DNA from: Bactrocera neohumeralis
Taxonomy: Eukaryota > Arthropoda > Insecta > Diptera > Tephritidae
Assembly: GCF_024586455.1 (NCBI RefSeq)
Contig: NC_065919.1
Location: 16,982,017-17,046,016 of the forward strand
DNA length: 64,000 nt
Direction: 5' to 3'
Part shown: positions 15,101 through 30,100 of the stretch, one piece after another
Layout of the letters: every line of letters begins with the position of its first letter
Numbering within the stretch: the stretch's first letter is position 1
Made by a program: the position numbers and the translations under genes
Notes under the pieces: model-generated
Told to the model about the DNA's origin: nothing
The model's input: the letters and a program-made list of their open reading frames with translations, nothing else
The model's database searches: none

Positions 15101-18100
15101 TTAATATTATGCAGTATACTAATTTTGTTACTTGATGAAAATTAATTATTCCTGTTTTAGGAACGTAGTAACTCTAGTTATAATATTACTTAACCCTATC
15201 AGCCCTAATTATTTGTCACACTTCTACCATTTTTCTTACTTCAATCTTACACCTGCTACCAACAGTGAAACACCCAGCGAAAAGTAACAGTCAACCAAAT
15301 TCACAGTTTCTTGTATATATTTCTATTTATTGATCAAAACCTTGTTCGTATCCTTCCAATAAAGCTTTATAGTTTTGTGTTCTCCAGGTAGTAAAAATTC
15401 TTTTTTTCGCTTTAAGTTACTTTGGTGTGTGGAAGATGTGTCGGTGAAGGTTAGACCGCGACTTTTATGCAAAAACTCATGATATGAGCAACACATTATG
15501 AGTGCCGCAGCCACCGCATTCCCCACACCTAGTCCCCTGTGACTTTGCTTGTTTCCAAAGCTGAAGAGGCTCATGAGAGAACAACGTTACGCTACGACTG
15601 ACGAGATAAAACTGCATCGAAAAAGGAGCTTAAGAAGATCATAAAACATGACTTTTTTGAGTGCTTTGAAGATTGGAAAAAAACGCTAGTAGAAGTGCAA
15701 TATATCTGCAGGTGATTACTTTAAAGGGCAAAAACTAGATATTCATGCATAAATAAATTTAATACTAAAGTCTTATTATTTGCTGATAAAGTCTTACTTG
15801 CAAAATCGAACGTTCTATGTTAGATGCCGTGACGCTGAGTCGGATGTGGCGTGTGCTGGCGTGTTTCAAGGCAGGGTACTCGGCCCTGTGCTCTACATTC
15901 TTTATACAGCAGTCCAAATATTGCAAAGATCGCCTGAAAATTAAAATGACTCTGCTAAGATTAGAGTTGGCGCAGCTATATTGGCGCCTCAAACCAAGAT
16001 CCCGTCTCAGTCTGAAGAATAAGTTGCTAATTTATAAGGTAACACTTAGGCCGATCAAATTTAAATATAATTCAAACTTTTCAAAATAAAGTTCTGCGCA
16101 CCATGGGGCTCCTTTTGTATGTGAGAATCCACAGGGATCTAAAGTTGTTTACTGTAAAGGACACAATCAAAGAATTTAGCAGACGTTACCACTTCCGTTT
16201 CGATAATCTTGGAAATATATTATCGATTCAACTGCTGGAAAAATGAATAAATAAACACTTTCTTAAGAAATACCAAATTCGCCTTTTTTCGCTTTTTGAA
16301 CAAACCCTATTTAAGAGCGTTGTCATTGTTGAAGATGATACACGAAGCTCTCACATTATCCAATCTTAGCTTACATTCATATTATTAAATTGAACAGTTT
16401 CTGCCTTCTGAAAATCGATTCAAAGCATCAATTGTAGGCATACATATGTGGACCGGAAGAATCTTGTATGATTTGGCTGCAATAAGGTTGTCTTAGATCA
16501 TATGTCTAATTCCTGATAGAGATAAGACGCTTGAATAATTACGGCATGACAGTTATGTTTTTGTGATATGTTAAATTTCTGCAGATGGAGTCCATATAAG
16601 TACATATTCATATATCGATAGAACAACCAGCTAGATATTCTAGATTGCTTTTCATAATCAACCTGCAAACTACCAACTCAATTAGCACTGTTCCGATTCG
16701 CGATGTAAAACTCGGCAAATTTAAGTTCTCGTTTTTTCGATTTGTTTTGCTCGTAAAAATGTCATTGAATGGCAAACAAAGTAGAGTTCTCTTCTATTCT
16801 CAAATAGCAATTACTACTTAAGATTACGAAATAAACAATGAGGTTAGACGTCGCCATAAATAACTGAACAGCTGCAAATTGACAAACTACAAAACACCAA
16901 TACATTCAAATTGCAATCCTTTAGTCTGCTATATATTCATTATTATTGTTACAAAATAAATCTGTTTTCTCTAATTCACAAAAGCAGCTAATTTAAATAC
17001 AACAACTGAGAACTGAGTAAGAGTGATAAAAAGTTATAAATAGTTTTATATGAAAAGTTTTGAATTTATTATTTTAAAATCTTAAGGTCATCTGCGCAAA
17101 TTAAGGCTTGCCGCCGCCACACAGCTTACACAACTTTCTCATAATCTTGAAGCGGGTTAATTACTTTGCGCGACGCTTGCAAGGAGAAGAGTCAAAGCTT
17201 TCATGATTGCATTATTAAAGAACAGCAAAAAGCATGCAGTTGAGTAATGATTAAGCCGCTCAAGCCAACAATACTTGAGAATTTACTGCGAATATTTTTA
17301 TACCCCAGCATAATACTTTTTAATCGGAGAGTTGGGAAAATTATGGAAAAATTATTTTCCAAAATCGATTGTGGCGACTGACAATCCAAAGCTTCTGAAT
17401 ATGCATCTCAAATGAAAAGTTGCTCAAACGTAGATTGCCTTTTATATTTCGGGATTTGCCAACCATATTGTTGTAACCTGGCAACTCACAATTTTATCGT
17501 AAAATTTGACATTTTTAATGTTATACCTATCCAGCATATTTTGACATATGAGCGCTATTTGTATCGTTTACAGTTACTTAAAATATTCATCTCTGTCAAA
17601 AAATTTAATTCAATCGCAAACAATTTTGCACAATTTTTTTACAACTTTCGAAGTGAATAACTATACAAGAATGCATCGATGAACTTTATTCAAGTTTTGG
17701 CGATGAAGATCCTTGAGAGACCATTGTTTATCGATGGTATGGTGAACCCAATCGAAGTTGTGAAACGCTCCAAGATGAATTTCGTGCAGGTCTTTCAAAA
17801 TCAATTTTTGTTCCGGAATTTATTGACACTGTGCGCAAACTGGTATTGCATGTTCGTCATAGCCGGCCGAGCTTTTCAAATATGACGGCGAGGATCTGAT
17901 ATGGAGCATGTAACAGCTTATTTGTAGAATATGACGAAAGCATGCTCACGATTTAAATTTAAGTGTGCTCTGCCCCATCCACAAAAAGGGTGATCCCACA
18001 ATCTGCGCCAACTACCGTGGGATAAGCCACCTCAACATCGTATTTATCGTTCTATCAACCGTAGTGTGAAAGATTTAAACCCAAAACAACAATCAACAAC

Positions 18101-21100
18101 CGACCAGATATTCACCATTCGCCAAATCTGGGAAAAGACCCGCGAAAAGCGGATCTATACCCAACCCCTCTTCGTCGATTTCAGAGCAGCATGAAAAGGA
18201 GCTGCTTTCGTGCCGCCCCGCAAAACTAATAGCTGTCTAAATTGAAGTTGAGCAATACCAAAAGCTTTATCAGAATCGAAAAGGACCTCTCCGAGCCGTT
18301 CGATACCAAACGAATTTTCAGGCAAGGCGACCCCCTATCGTGCGACTTCTTCAGAGCTGAATCGAGAAGGCATTAACGCCAACAACAATGTCAGCTTTCA
18401 AAATCTCGAAATAACTTCGGACTAAGTAGGCAATTAATAAGTAAAGTCCTCTTTCGACGAACAAAAACCAAACTCTACAAGTCTCTCATTATTACCGTCC
18501 TACTATATGGTGCCGAGGCATCATCTGATGAGTCGGCCTTAGGGAGTGTTCACGATGAGCTGTACGAGTTATACGGCCATGTCGTCCAAATGGATGAAAA
18601 CACTTCAGTTCTGAAAGTATTCGATGCAGTACCCGCCGGGGAAGCAGAGGAAGAGGAAGACTTCCACTCCGTTGGAGGGATCAGGTGGAGAAGGGCCTGG
18701 CTCGAATAGATGCCAAATTGCGAGAAGTAGAAATGACTGGCGCGCTGTTGTTAACTCGGCTATAACCGCGTAAGCGGTCTATGCCTATAAAGAAAACAAA
18801 GACGGATCATTTTCACCACAACAATACGAACTTTCACACCAGCACTGCAACAACTGCATTTTTTAGCACTTAAAACATCGACTGGGCACCGAACGACATC
18901 TTTTTATTCGGCCAACGTTCTTCGACACCTGATTAGGCGGTTGAAGCGATCAAAACACTTGTTTTGAAGGTGCCTCAATAAGAGCAGCAAAAATGCTTAA
19001 AAAATTGGTTCAAACGTATGGTGTATAGATCTTAATTAAAAATATTTTGAAAAACAATAAAGCGATTTCCGACGATGTTTTGCATTTTAGGTGACGATAT
19101 ATACATAAGTCTAGTTTAAGCCCCATATACATTTATATAATTATAGTCTGTTATTAAATGGATTATTTGTTGTTTTTGTCATTGTTATTGTTCTTTCAAT
19201 ATCGCCGCAAGCACCAGACGTCAACGGTCAGGGAATCCCCAAGCTGCATTCAAGCGCATTTGTGGAATAACAAATTAATTTATATAGTAGTTGGTAGCCC
19301 GCCTTGTTGTTGTTGGTATAATTTTACACTTCACTGCCTTCTGGTATTCCCAAAACAATCGCCACAAGCAACTCTTTCATTCTCCTCATATCGATTTTAC
19401 TGAGACGCCCTCGAGCGGCAACTATTTCGTCCTTGTGCGCGTGAAATTGAATATTCTCAACCAAGTTGTGTAGAGGAATTCGCACAAAAATGCAAGCAAA
19501 TGCTGTAGGAGTATAAACCATATTCACGCACGAATGCAACAATGTTATTAACAAGAATTGTGTGATTTTTCCCCGAAACATGCTTTTTTGACTACCGTCC
19601 CGCCCAATGCAGGGGTTCATATGCGAGCATGTGCAACCTTTAGAACTTTTTTGTTATTGTAATCAGAGTTTTTCGCTTTATTATCATTTTCTTTCTTGTT
19701 TTGCTCTTATTTACTTTGGAATCCACTCAAATAAATTCGTTGCCAAAACAGACAAATCCAAATCAAAAGATAGATAAGAAATATTTACGCTTTCATGCAA
19801 ATTTCTGTACACGAGAATAGAAAAAAAGCCCAAACAAAACAAGTAAAGAAGGGCTAAGTTCGGGTGTCACCGAACATTTTATACTCTCGCATGGTAAAGT
19901 GATAATCGAGATTTTAATATACGTCATTTACATATTTTTCAAATACCGTATTTTTGTAAAGTTTTATTCCGCTATCATCATTGGTTCCTAATGTTTATAC
20001 TCGTATTATACAGAGAAGGCATCAGATGGAATTCAAAATAGCTTTATATTGGAAGAAGGCGTGGTTGTGAACCGATTTCACCCATATTTCGTAAATGTCA
20101 TCAGGGTGTTAAGAAAATATTATATACCGAATTTCATTGAAATCGGTCTAGTAGCTTGAGTAGGCGGCGCATTTTCAATATCACTTCTTCCGTAAAATTT
20201 AGTGTTTCTGACGTTTTTTGTTAGTCGGTTAACGCACTTTTAGTGAAACATAACCTTTGTATGGGAGGTGGGCGTGGTTATTATCCGATTTCTTCCAAAC
20301 TGTATATGGAAATGAAGGAAATATGTTATTAACAGAGTTTGGTTGACATAGCTATAGTAGTTTCCAGATATGTACAAAATACTTAGTAGGGGGCGGGGCC
20401 AGCATTTCCAAAACAATTGCGTCCAAATATTCCTTGTTTTGTGCCAAATTTCACTTTAATATCTTTATTTTCGCTTTAGTTATGACACTTTATTTCTTGT
20501 TTCCGCCATTTTGTTAGTGGGCCGATTTTGGAATCTTCGAACTTAAATAGGAATACGTGTGCCAAGTTTCAATGATACAATTTTTACAAATCAAACGGAA
20601 GACGGAGATACAGAAATATTTCGCTTTCGTCGCAAACTTTGCATCTGACTCTTTTAGTTTTAGGACTTACAAACAACCGTTATGTGAACAAAAATAAGCT
20701 CTCGTTAACAAAAAGAGTGATAAAAAGTGAGTTTAGCTCCGTGGACGGAACAATGATGATGACGTAGCGACATTGCTGGCTGAAAGGCGTGTTTCGAATT
20801 CATTAGTAGGCGCTCATATCAAAGTTATGCCACAAAATTAATGAACCCAAAGCTACAATGGATATAAACAGGCAGAAAAATAAAGCAAACAAAAGTATGA
20901 AATGTGATTACTTTGCAGAAGAGTGTACCAGTTATAAATATGAATATGCCACGATTTTTTTCGTGCAGCAGTCGCAGCTCGGTGTGGCAAATGCATATCA
21001 CTTAAAATTATAAAGTTAGTGGTTAAAGTAAGGAAAAATTAAAAAACGAATGAATTTAAGGACTTAAAATGAACACATAAAATAAACTAAGAAATTTCAT

Positions 21101-24100
21101 TCCAATCACTTTCAATATCATTATCCCTATCTTTACAAATTATTCAGATAAGTTTCTTATTATAACAAAAATTCTTAATAATAGACAAGTTTTAACCTCA
21201 TAAAATCAAGATGTGCATACATATAACTGGTTTTCCAATCTACGTGTCGTTCCGGTCATTTTTAATTTGTCATGATCTGTATTTTTTTCATTGCATTCAG
21301 TAATGTTTGCAATTATACACAAGAAGTACGTTTACAAATTATTCAATTTTATTATCAAAATAATCGTTCTCCAACTGCAACTTTTGGTGCCCTCTCGCCA
21401 TTTTATGGTCGTAATCGCGCTCGCTATTCATCGAATTTTTGAAAATTTCGAGTATACATTTTCTTTACATTTCTTTGTTTGCCTAAAAAGCAAAGAACCA
21501 CTCGAAGTAATGAAAATATTGCTGCCGTTCAGGCAAGTATGGCTGAAGCCCGCAATTTGTCGATTCCAAGACCATCTCTAGAATTGCGACCGTCTCAATC
21601 CACAACCTGGTGGATTTTGAGAAATGATTTGAGCTTGCATCCACATAAAATTATTCTCACTCAAGAACTGAAGACATTGGACCACCGTAGATGTCATAAA
21701 TTTGCTGATTTTGCCTTGGAACAACTTAAAAACGATAACGACTTTTTTAGGAAAATAATCTTCTCCGATGAGGCTCACTTTCTTTTGAGTGCGCTAAATA
21801 AATAAAATCGCGATTCTGGACCAAAGAAAATTTTCAAATTAATTATAAACAACCATTACATTCATCTAAATTGACAGTTTGGTGTGTTTTTTGGTCTGGT
21901 GGAGTCATCAGTACTTCTTCGTACTTCTTTCGAAAAGAAGCTGGTGAAACCGTTACTGTCAATAGAGAGCGACATAGATCGATGAAAAACAACTTTTTAA
22001 TGCCGCAATTGAAAGAAGTTGAGCTTGACAACATCTGGTTCCAACAAGACGGGACTACGAGCCACACAGCATTTGAAACAACCGAATTATTTCGAGAAAA
22101 ATTTGAAGATTCGATTCAAGAAATTGTGACATAGAATGGCCTCCAAGAAGTTGTGATTTAATACCATTAGACTACTGCCTGTGGGGTTATTTAAAGTCAT
22201 TGGGCTTTAGAAATAAACCACACTCTTCTCGACCTTTAGAAGTCAATATTGAATGTACTATTCATGACACACGACTTGTTTTAGTGGAAAAGGTAGTCGA
22301 AAATTGTATCTTTCGTGGCAAATATGGACAGAGCATGAAATATTTGCTTTGATAATTGCCATAACAACATATTGTGTATTGCAAACATTTTATTCACAAA
22401 TAATTTATATTTCTATGCTTTTCCGAATTTTCGCTGGTATTTTCTAAATTTCAATAAGATTTAAAGCATAGAAAGTATCAGGAAAGATATATTGCACCTT
22501 GCTAATCTCTGTGTACATTCTTTCGTTGTTCTATTGATTTATTCGTTCGCATGGATGGGCTTATCCATGTCCACTGCGGTTCTGCCTAAAAATAGCTTTC
22601 CGCTCGCAGTTAACAATAATCATTCTATATCGCCTTTGTTAGTCCTCACGCTTCCATTTCAGGTTTGGGAAGGATTGACCCTGGAATATACATATATATA
22701 TACTATATATAATTACAGAAAGTTCGTACCGTTTAACGCCAGTTATGACCACGTCGGGAAGTATAAAGAGAAGAGAGAATTGACGTCATTTAACGGCACT
22801 GTCAAATCTAAAACGCAATCGCTGATCAGCTTAATATAGAGTAGGTGTTGCCTGAATGGCAAGAGGATCCGCCTCAGCCCAATAGCAACAATTTTGTTTT
22901 CTGACGAAGTCATTTAGCCTGAAATGGGACACATCTGAGGAAATGATTCTTAGAAGAAAGTGAATTTGTGATTTATTCGGAGAACGTGAACTTACGGAAT
23001 AATCTTGGACAACTTGCCAGCGTTGTACCAAAGTCAAACGTAACATGATGAAATAGCAAACCTTAGTGAAAACACTGACAAAATTTGGCACAAATCCTCA
23101 GACAAACATGGCCGACACGAGCTGTCAAAATCACATCATCTCTATTGGTAAGCGCTATAATGTAGGCGCGTGACCTAATACAACGTCTCAAGTATCATAT
23201 CTATAATTGAACTTACATACATACATACATACATCTGTATGATAATCATTTCTGGCCAAAGAATAGAAGTGTTATACTCGTAAACGTAGCCGGCTACTAA
23301 TTTCGCTGGCATATGCAATTTCTTTGATTGAAATTGTCTCTAACAAATTTGTATTACGAGTGGTTTTTGCTCAAGTCACATTTTTTGCATAAATGTTAAT
23401 CGATTGCTCTTCTTTCGTTTGGCACGATTATAAGTGTGAATATGTTTCGAGAAAGATAAATGCGGCTAGCATTAATGTTAGGGCTTAATTAATTTACGTG
23501 GCGCGAAAAATAGAATATTTCCAATGAGAGTAATGGCAAACATAATTATACAAATAAATTATATTTGACTTGGATACACAGACGCAAATATCTAAATATA
23601 ATATACCAGACGAATTTTTTGTTCAAAAATCCCTAAGCACTATGAGCCATAATAAAACCACTCGCAGCAAAAAAAAAAACAAATAGTTCATTCAATAAGC
23701 TTTTATTTAGTAAGCTAATACTTGTATATAAAATTTGAAGAAATTATAACCTCAAAATGCGACCTTTTATGGCTTTCTTCACTCACTCCCAGCGGGTATT
23801 GAGACACAACAATCAATGAATCCAAAACAAAACGTATTTTTATACTCTCGCAACAAAGTTGCTAAGGAGAGTATTATAGTTTTGTTCACATAACGGTTGT
23901 TTGTAAGTCCTAAAACTAAAAGTGTCAGATATAGGGTTATACATATATACCAAAGTGATCAGGGTGACGAGTAGAGTTGAAATCCGGATGTCTGTCTGTC
24001 CGTCCGTCCGTCCGTGCAAGCTGTAACTTGAGTAAAAATTGAGATATCATGATGAAACTTGGTACACGTATTTCTTGGCTCCATAAGAAGGTTAAGTTCG

Positions 24101-27100
24101 AAGATGGGCAAAATCGGCCAACTGCCACGCCCACAAAATGGCGGAAACCGAAAACCTATAAAGTGTCATAACTAACCCATAAATAAAGATATTAAAGTGA
24201 AATTTGGCACAAAGGATCGCATTAGGGAGTGGCATATCTGGACGTAATTTTTTTGGAAAAGTGGGTGTGGCCCCGGCCCTTACTAAGTTTTTTGTAAATA
24301 TCTCGGAAACTACCATAGCAATGTCAACCAAACTCTACAGAGTCGTTTTTTTCAGGCATTTCCATATACAGTTCAAAAATATAAGAAATCGGATAATAAC
24401 CACGCCCACCTCCCATACATAGGTTATGTTGAAAATCACTAAAAGTGCGTTAATCGACTAACAAAAAACGTCAGAAACACTAAATTTTACGGAAGAAATG
24501 GCAGAAGGAAGTTGCATCCAGGCCTTTTTTAAAAATTGAAAGTGGGCGTGGCCTCGCCCACTTATGGACCAAAAACCATATCTCAGGAACTGCTAAACCG
24601 ATTTCAACGAAATTCGGTATATAATATTTTCTTAACACCCTGATGACATGTACGAAATATGGGTGAAATCGGTTCATAACCACGCCTTCTTCCAATATAA
24701 CGCTATTTTGAATTCCATCTGATGCCTTCTCTGTATAATACATGTATATGTACATTAGGAATCAACGATGATAGCGGAATAAAACTTTACAAAATTACGG
24801 TATTTGAAAAATATGTAATTGACTGATAATGAAATCTCGATTATCACTTTTTCATGCGAGAGTATAAAATGTTCGGGGACACCCGAACTTAGCCCTTCCT
24901 TACTTGTTCTCTCTTAAATTTAATTGTTTTTAAGTCATTTGAGGACGCGTATGCATCAATACATTTGTTATGAATATCGTGGGAACAGCCGGCTGTTTAT
25001 TGTAAGCTCACCCTTTTCAAAATATTTGTATATAGTTAATCTGACTTGAATTTATGCTAATTATTTTCCCTTGATAATATACAAGGTATAACACTTTGGA
25101 CGGGTCTCTCATATAATTGTAGTTTTTGGGCACAGTATTGGTTATTAAATCGGTTATTGACCGTTGGGAGATAAAAGCGAAAATGTGAGGTCTGTTATAC
25201 ATTTAAACCATTTATCAGAGGACGATTTAGTAAACTTCAGCTTTGTTAAAGCTTTTGAATGTAGTGGAACATTATTGAGAGCCTTGTTTATTTGCGATGA
25301 AGATTTGCGTTGCGTTGGATATACATATATTAATTTCGGTTAAAGAAAAAACTGCAGCAACGTTAGGATTTTTTAAATTAATGTTTATAGAAACATAAAG
25401 AAGTCAAGATTTATTTTGTGTCAACCAAAATTAGACGACGTTCAACTTTTTGTGTACTTCCAAAACTGCTTGGTTTCAGCAGAACAGTGCAGTCACTTTG
25501 CAAAAAAATAGTTGAGAGTTTGGGTATATTATGTAGCTGTAAGCCAAAAAACATACCTGAGCATCTTAAAAAATTTGGAAAGCTTATTTCTAATACAGAT
25601 TGCCTTCAGACAGGTAATACCACAGTTTCTTTTACTTTATTGGCGTAGACACCGCTTACGCGGTTATAGCCAAGCACCTGTCAGCCTCTGCACCATATAG
25701 CAGGACGGGAATAATGAGTGACTTATAGAGCTTGGCCTTTCTTCGTCGAGAGAGGACTTTACTTCTCAATTGCCAACTCATTCCAAGGTAGCATCTGTTG
25801 GCAAGAGTGATTCTGCGCTTCAATTTAAGGCTCGGCGTACGTCAGCAGCTGTACACTACGAGTATTATAGAAGATTGTATCTGATCGATTAAGCTTTTTC
25901 AAGATTTGGTGTATGGTTAATATCTGGTCAGTTGTTGATTTTTCAGGCCTAAAGCCACACTGATGTGGGCCAATCAGTTTGTTGACGGTGCACTTTAATC
26001 TTGCACACAGTACGCTCGCAGATTGGGGGGCTCCCTTTTTTGTGGATTGGGCAGAGCATATTTCTTATATTACCATATTCTATAAAGGAGCTGATGCATG
26101 CTCCTTATCAATTCTTCGCCGCCGTGTTTGAATGACTCAGCCGGCAATCCATCCGCAACCGCCGCTTTGTTGTTTTTCAGGTGGGTTCGAACTTCTACAT
26201 GGCAATGGAACGTCTGCTCCATCGCCATCGATTGGGGAATCGCGTTCACCATCTCCTAGTGTTATGCTTTCACTGCCATTCAGCAGGCTGGAGAAGTGTT
26301 CCCACTTAGTATTAGTATTAGTATGCTATGGGCATCAGTCACTAGATCACCTCAGGGGGTTCTAAATGAGTATTCTTCGGACTGGAAACTTCTGTTAGTC
26401 GCCGCATATTTTCGTAGAATTTTCGAGCATTAACCCTGTGGGCAGTTTGTCAAGCTCTTTGTACGCACGCATTTCGGCCTCTCTCTTTTCTCTTTGCAAA
26501 TGCGTCTCGCTTCCATCTTCAGGTCTCGATATCTATCGCATCCCGCACGTGTTGTTTTGCCTTTTCCGTAAAACCAATGGTTTCGTTTACAGCTGGGTAA
26601 GGATCTTGAAATGCCCTCCCACTCTCAGAGAGCAGGAGTGCAAGTTGAGTAGAAAATCGTTCGGCCAACTGTTGTAATTGCAGTTTCTCGACGTCGAACC
26701 TTCCTTATGTTTGTTGACATGCATTTTTTGCTGCACAAAGGCGGGTGCGTATTTTGACTGCAACAAGATGTTGGGCCGAGTCAATTCTAGGACCTCGGAG
26801 CATATGTACGTCTAAAACACTGGAGACGTGTTTTCCGTTTGTCAGAACCATAACCAGGTAGTTTAATGAATCTCTCATCCGAGGTTGTTTTCCACTTTTC
26901 ATTGGGGGTGTTTTTTACGTGGCGGGTCCCAAACTCAGCGCAAAACCATGGGAAGGAATGTTTCACCTTCTCACTTTAGCTCACCTTTACACGGTTGGCT
27001 TTGGCTACCCAGATGATACTTGGTCCAAGACCGGAAGTCGTGGGCTGCTTGAGCCATGTGTAAAAGATTCGGGCCACTTCCAAGTGAAAGGCGCTCAGAG

Positions 27101-30100
27101 AACTTCACAGAACTCTGGACCAGCCCTGAATCAAATTTGACAGTATTTCCGACATAAAAAAATTACTCAAAATCAGCGTTTTGGAGAAATCCCTCCATTA
27201 GTATAACGAACACCCTTCTATTTATTAGTGTCCACACAACAATAATTGTAAGCTCAATCAGCTGCCAAGCAAACAAATAAAAGCAGCAAGTAAGAAAGCA
27301 AAGAGTACTTAACAATTTTCGTGCATCCGCTTGGTTATTGGTTATTAGTGTGCCGGGTTTGCCGCAGTGTTTGCTTTTGAATATAATTTTCCAATTCATT
27401 ATCTCACAAACAACACGTTGAAGTAAAAATTATTGACAGTCGCACAGCGCAATTACCATCATTTTTAGGAAAAAGTATTGATACAATATTTTGCGTTCGC
27501 TCAGACCTGTCCGATCAAACTCGTTACGAAATTATAACCATAAGCCTTCACACACACGAGTACAAATATTTAAGGGTAAAAATGTGTAAATATTTAACTG
27601 TTGCCGGTTGTGTTGTTGAAGCATTTGGCAAATCAACAGCAAAAGAAGCTAACGGTATTACAATAAAAACTGTGTATGTGTGCATGTATTGTGGCAGTTA
27701 CTTTGCAAATTTGCTCATATCGGCGCATTTTTTAACAAACGGCACGTACCATTGATGCCACCGAGCGAATGCGTCAAGGCTAGTTATGCCGCTTTTGGCC
27801 TGCGCTAGATATTTGACGCTACATTGCCAGCTTCAAGGTAACAAAAGTTGTTCAAATACACGTGTAATCCTTTTCGTGGGTCACACTGGGAATTTTTGAG
27901 CAAATAACGGTTATATTCACTTTTAAATAACTAATAAAAATTGCATACGCTATTAAAAGGGAAAATGTAAATAGGTACTACGTGACGTATGAGTAATGTG
28001 TGCATAACTTTTAGCCTGTGCTGCATAAAGCTGCATTTTTTATTTAATTTTAGAAATGCAGTGTGGAAATATAGGAGCAAGCCATAAGTTTTATAGTAAA
28101 AATATAACGGTTATACTTTTGGCACGTGCCTGATCGTGAACTTCCACACCTATTCGCGAAGTTTGTTGTGTTGTTTTATTCAGCAAAAGGTCGGACCAAA
28201 AAGCTTGGAGTAGTCTTCCAGTTGTTAAGTTATACTTTTGGTTGCTGGTATGCGGTAGCTGAGCCTAAAACGTATTCTCTGTCGATTTATATACATATGT
28301 ACACTAGATCCAATAAAATTTTGTGCATTATTATAATTACCTATGCTACGAGACTGGCTCGTCCCAAGTGATCGTGTGAAATAAACTATAATATTTCTTT
28401 TTTGTCTTTATTAATTCTGAAAAAAGCATTTCGATTTTTCTTCAGTTTATTTTTTTTGTTGAAATTTTCCTCGCTTTCACACTCGCGCGATATTCTCTTA
28501 CTAATTCTTCTTAAGGTTCACATAAAGCTCTTACTCAAAGCTCTCTCTAGAATTATTTCGCTTTACTTAGAGCGAGTCTAAAAAAATTGCTGTGGATAAC
28601 GCTACACTTACACGATTCTTTACATTCCACTTCATTCTACCATTCATCGTATTAGCAATAACTTTAATTCACTTACTATTTCTCCACCAAACAGGATCTA
28701 ATAACCCTATGGGATTAAATTCCAATATCGACAAAATTCCCTTCCACCCCTACTTCTCATACAAAGATATTGTAAGATTCATTGTCACCTGCTTTCCAAC
28801 TTTCTTCACTGGAAAGAATATTTCTTACTGATGTCAATACAGAGAAGACAGGAAGGTCCAAAGACTACAGTTGAGGCGCAGTAAAAAAATTTCCAAGGAA
28901 TGGTATCACTTCTAAAATCTGGGTATACCCCCAACATAGTAGAGTCTTATCGCTCGATTACTCTCCTTCTCCCAGTAGTAAAGCCACTTGAGTTCTTACC
29001 ATACCCCAGCCTCACACATCATCTGAGCTCAGCCAGCCATCAATATGGTACTTGATAGAACGCTGATGATTGCACGACATTGACGTCCGCTACCGATGAC
29101 ATGTGTTCGAAAGTAAAATGAGTTTAAAACTGTTTTTTGATTAGTCCACAGCGACCATATTTACCTATTAGAATAAGAAGTACAGACATGACCTTGATGA
29201 CATTACGATTCCAAGAGTGAACAAAGACAAACTTTTCGATATTACCTTTCATAGTGTTAAAGTCTTCACTACACATACAATCGCATCCATTATCAAAGTA
29301 CAGAACCGCAACAAGGTCCTCAAGTCACTAGCCGGTAGTATTTGCCACATGTACAAAGAAATGTTGCAGACCACTTACAAGTCAAACAGCAGGCCAGTCA
29401 TTAATTATAAGGCCCCAATATGGTCATCTGAATGCAATAGGACGCAGCTAAAGAAGGTACAGACAAGTCAGAATATCGGGGATTGTCAGAGGATGTCTCC
29501 CTAAAGGACATAATGACTCTTCGCCAAATAGTTTCTGCATCCTAGAGACAAAAAGAAAACATTCCTACAATACAACAACGAACTTCAATGAATACTGAGA
29601 CGATTTCGGACGTGTACTAAACGCAACTTCGTTCTGGATGCTGTAACAGGTTATACTTCTAGCCTGACTTAACATACTAAACGCACCTAAGACCCCTCTC
29701 AATTTGTTCCGACTCCGTCGAAACAGCCCGTACCCTGGACCACACGTTACATGATTTCGATGATAGTTGATTTTGCTACAACTACTTCCGAATTTTGTTT
29801 TTGTCCGGTTTTTTTCTTCAGCAGATTGGCCGTATATCGCTGACCATGCCTTAGAATCAATAAAACTGTTAAATAAATATAAAAGTAGTGAAAATATAAA
29901 TAAAATTAATAATTCTCATTTATAATTCCACACTCAACACTTATTTTCACATATTTTTTTTAGTCGGCTCATTGGCAATCCGTTGAAGGAACTCTCTGGT
30001 GAAGTATTTCTGCGTAGTACTTGTCTGGAAGCGCTGTGAGTATAACAAAATACACCCTTAATGAATACTTAATGAGCATAGCTGCTAATATTAAAAATAA

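Noticed and set aside
26175..26200. GGTTCGAA-like motif as a tRNA B box
   Set aside because: It lies inside an RTE-like element and no acceptor stem or A box is found at the right distance.
28587..28831. 79-codon frame with strong cytochrome b similarity as a gene
   Set aside because: Only a middle piece of a mitochondrial gene in a nuclear intron; it is a NUMT.
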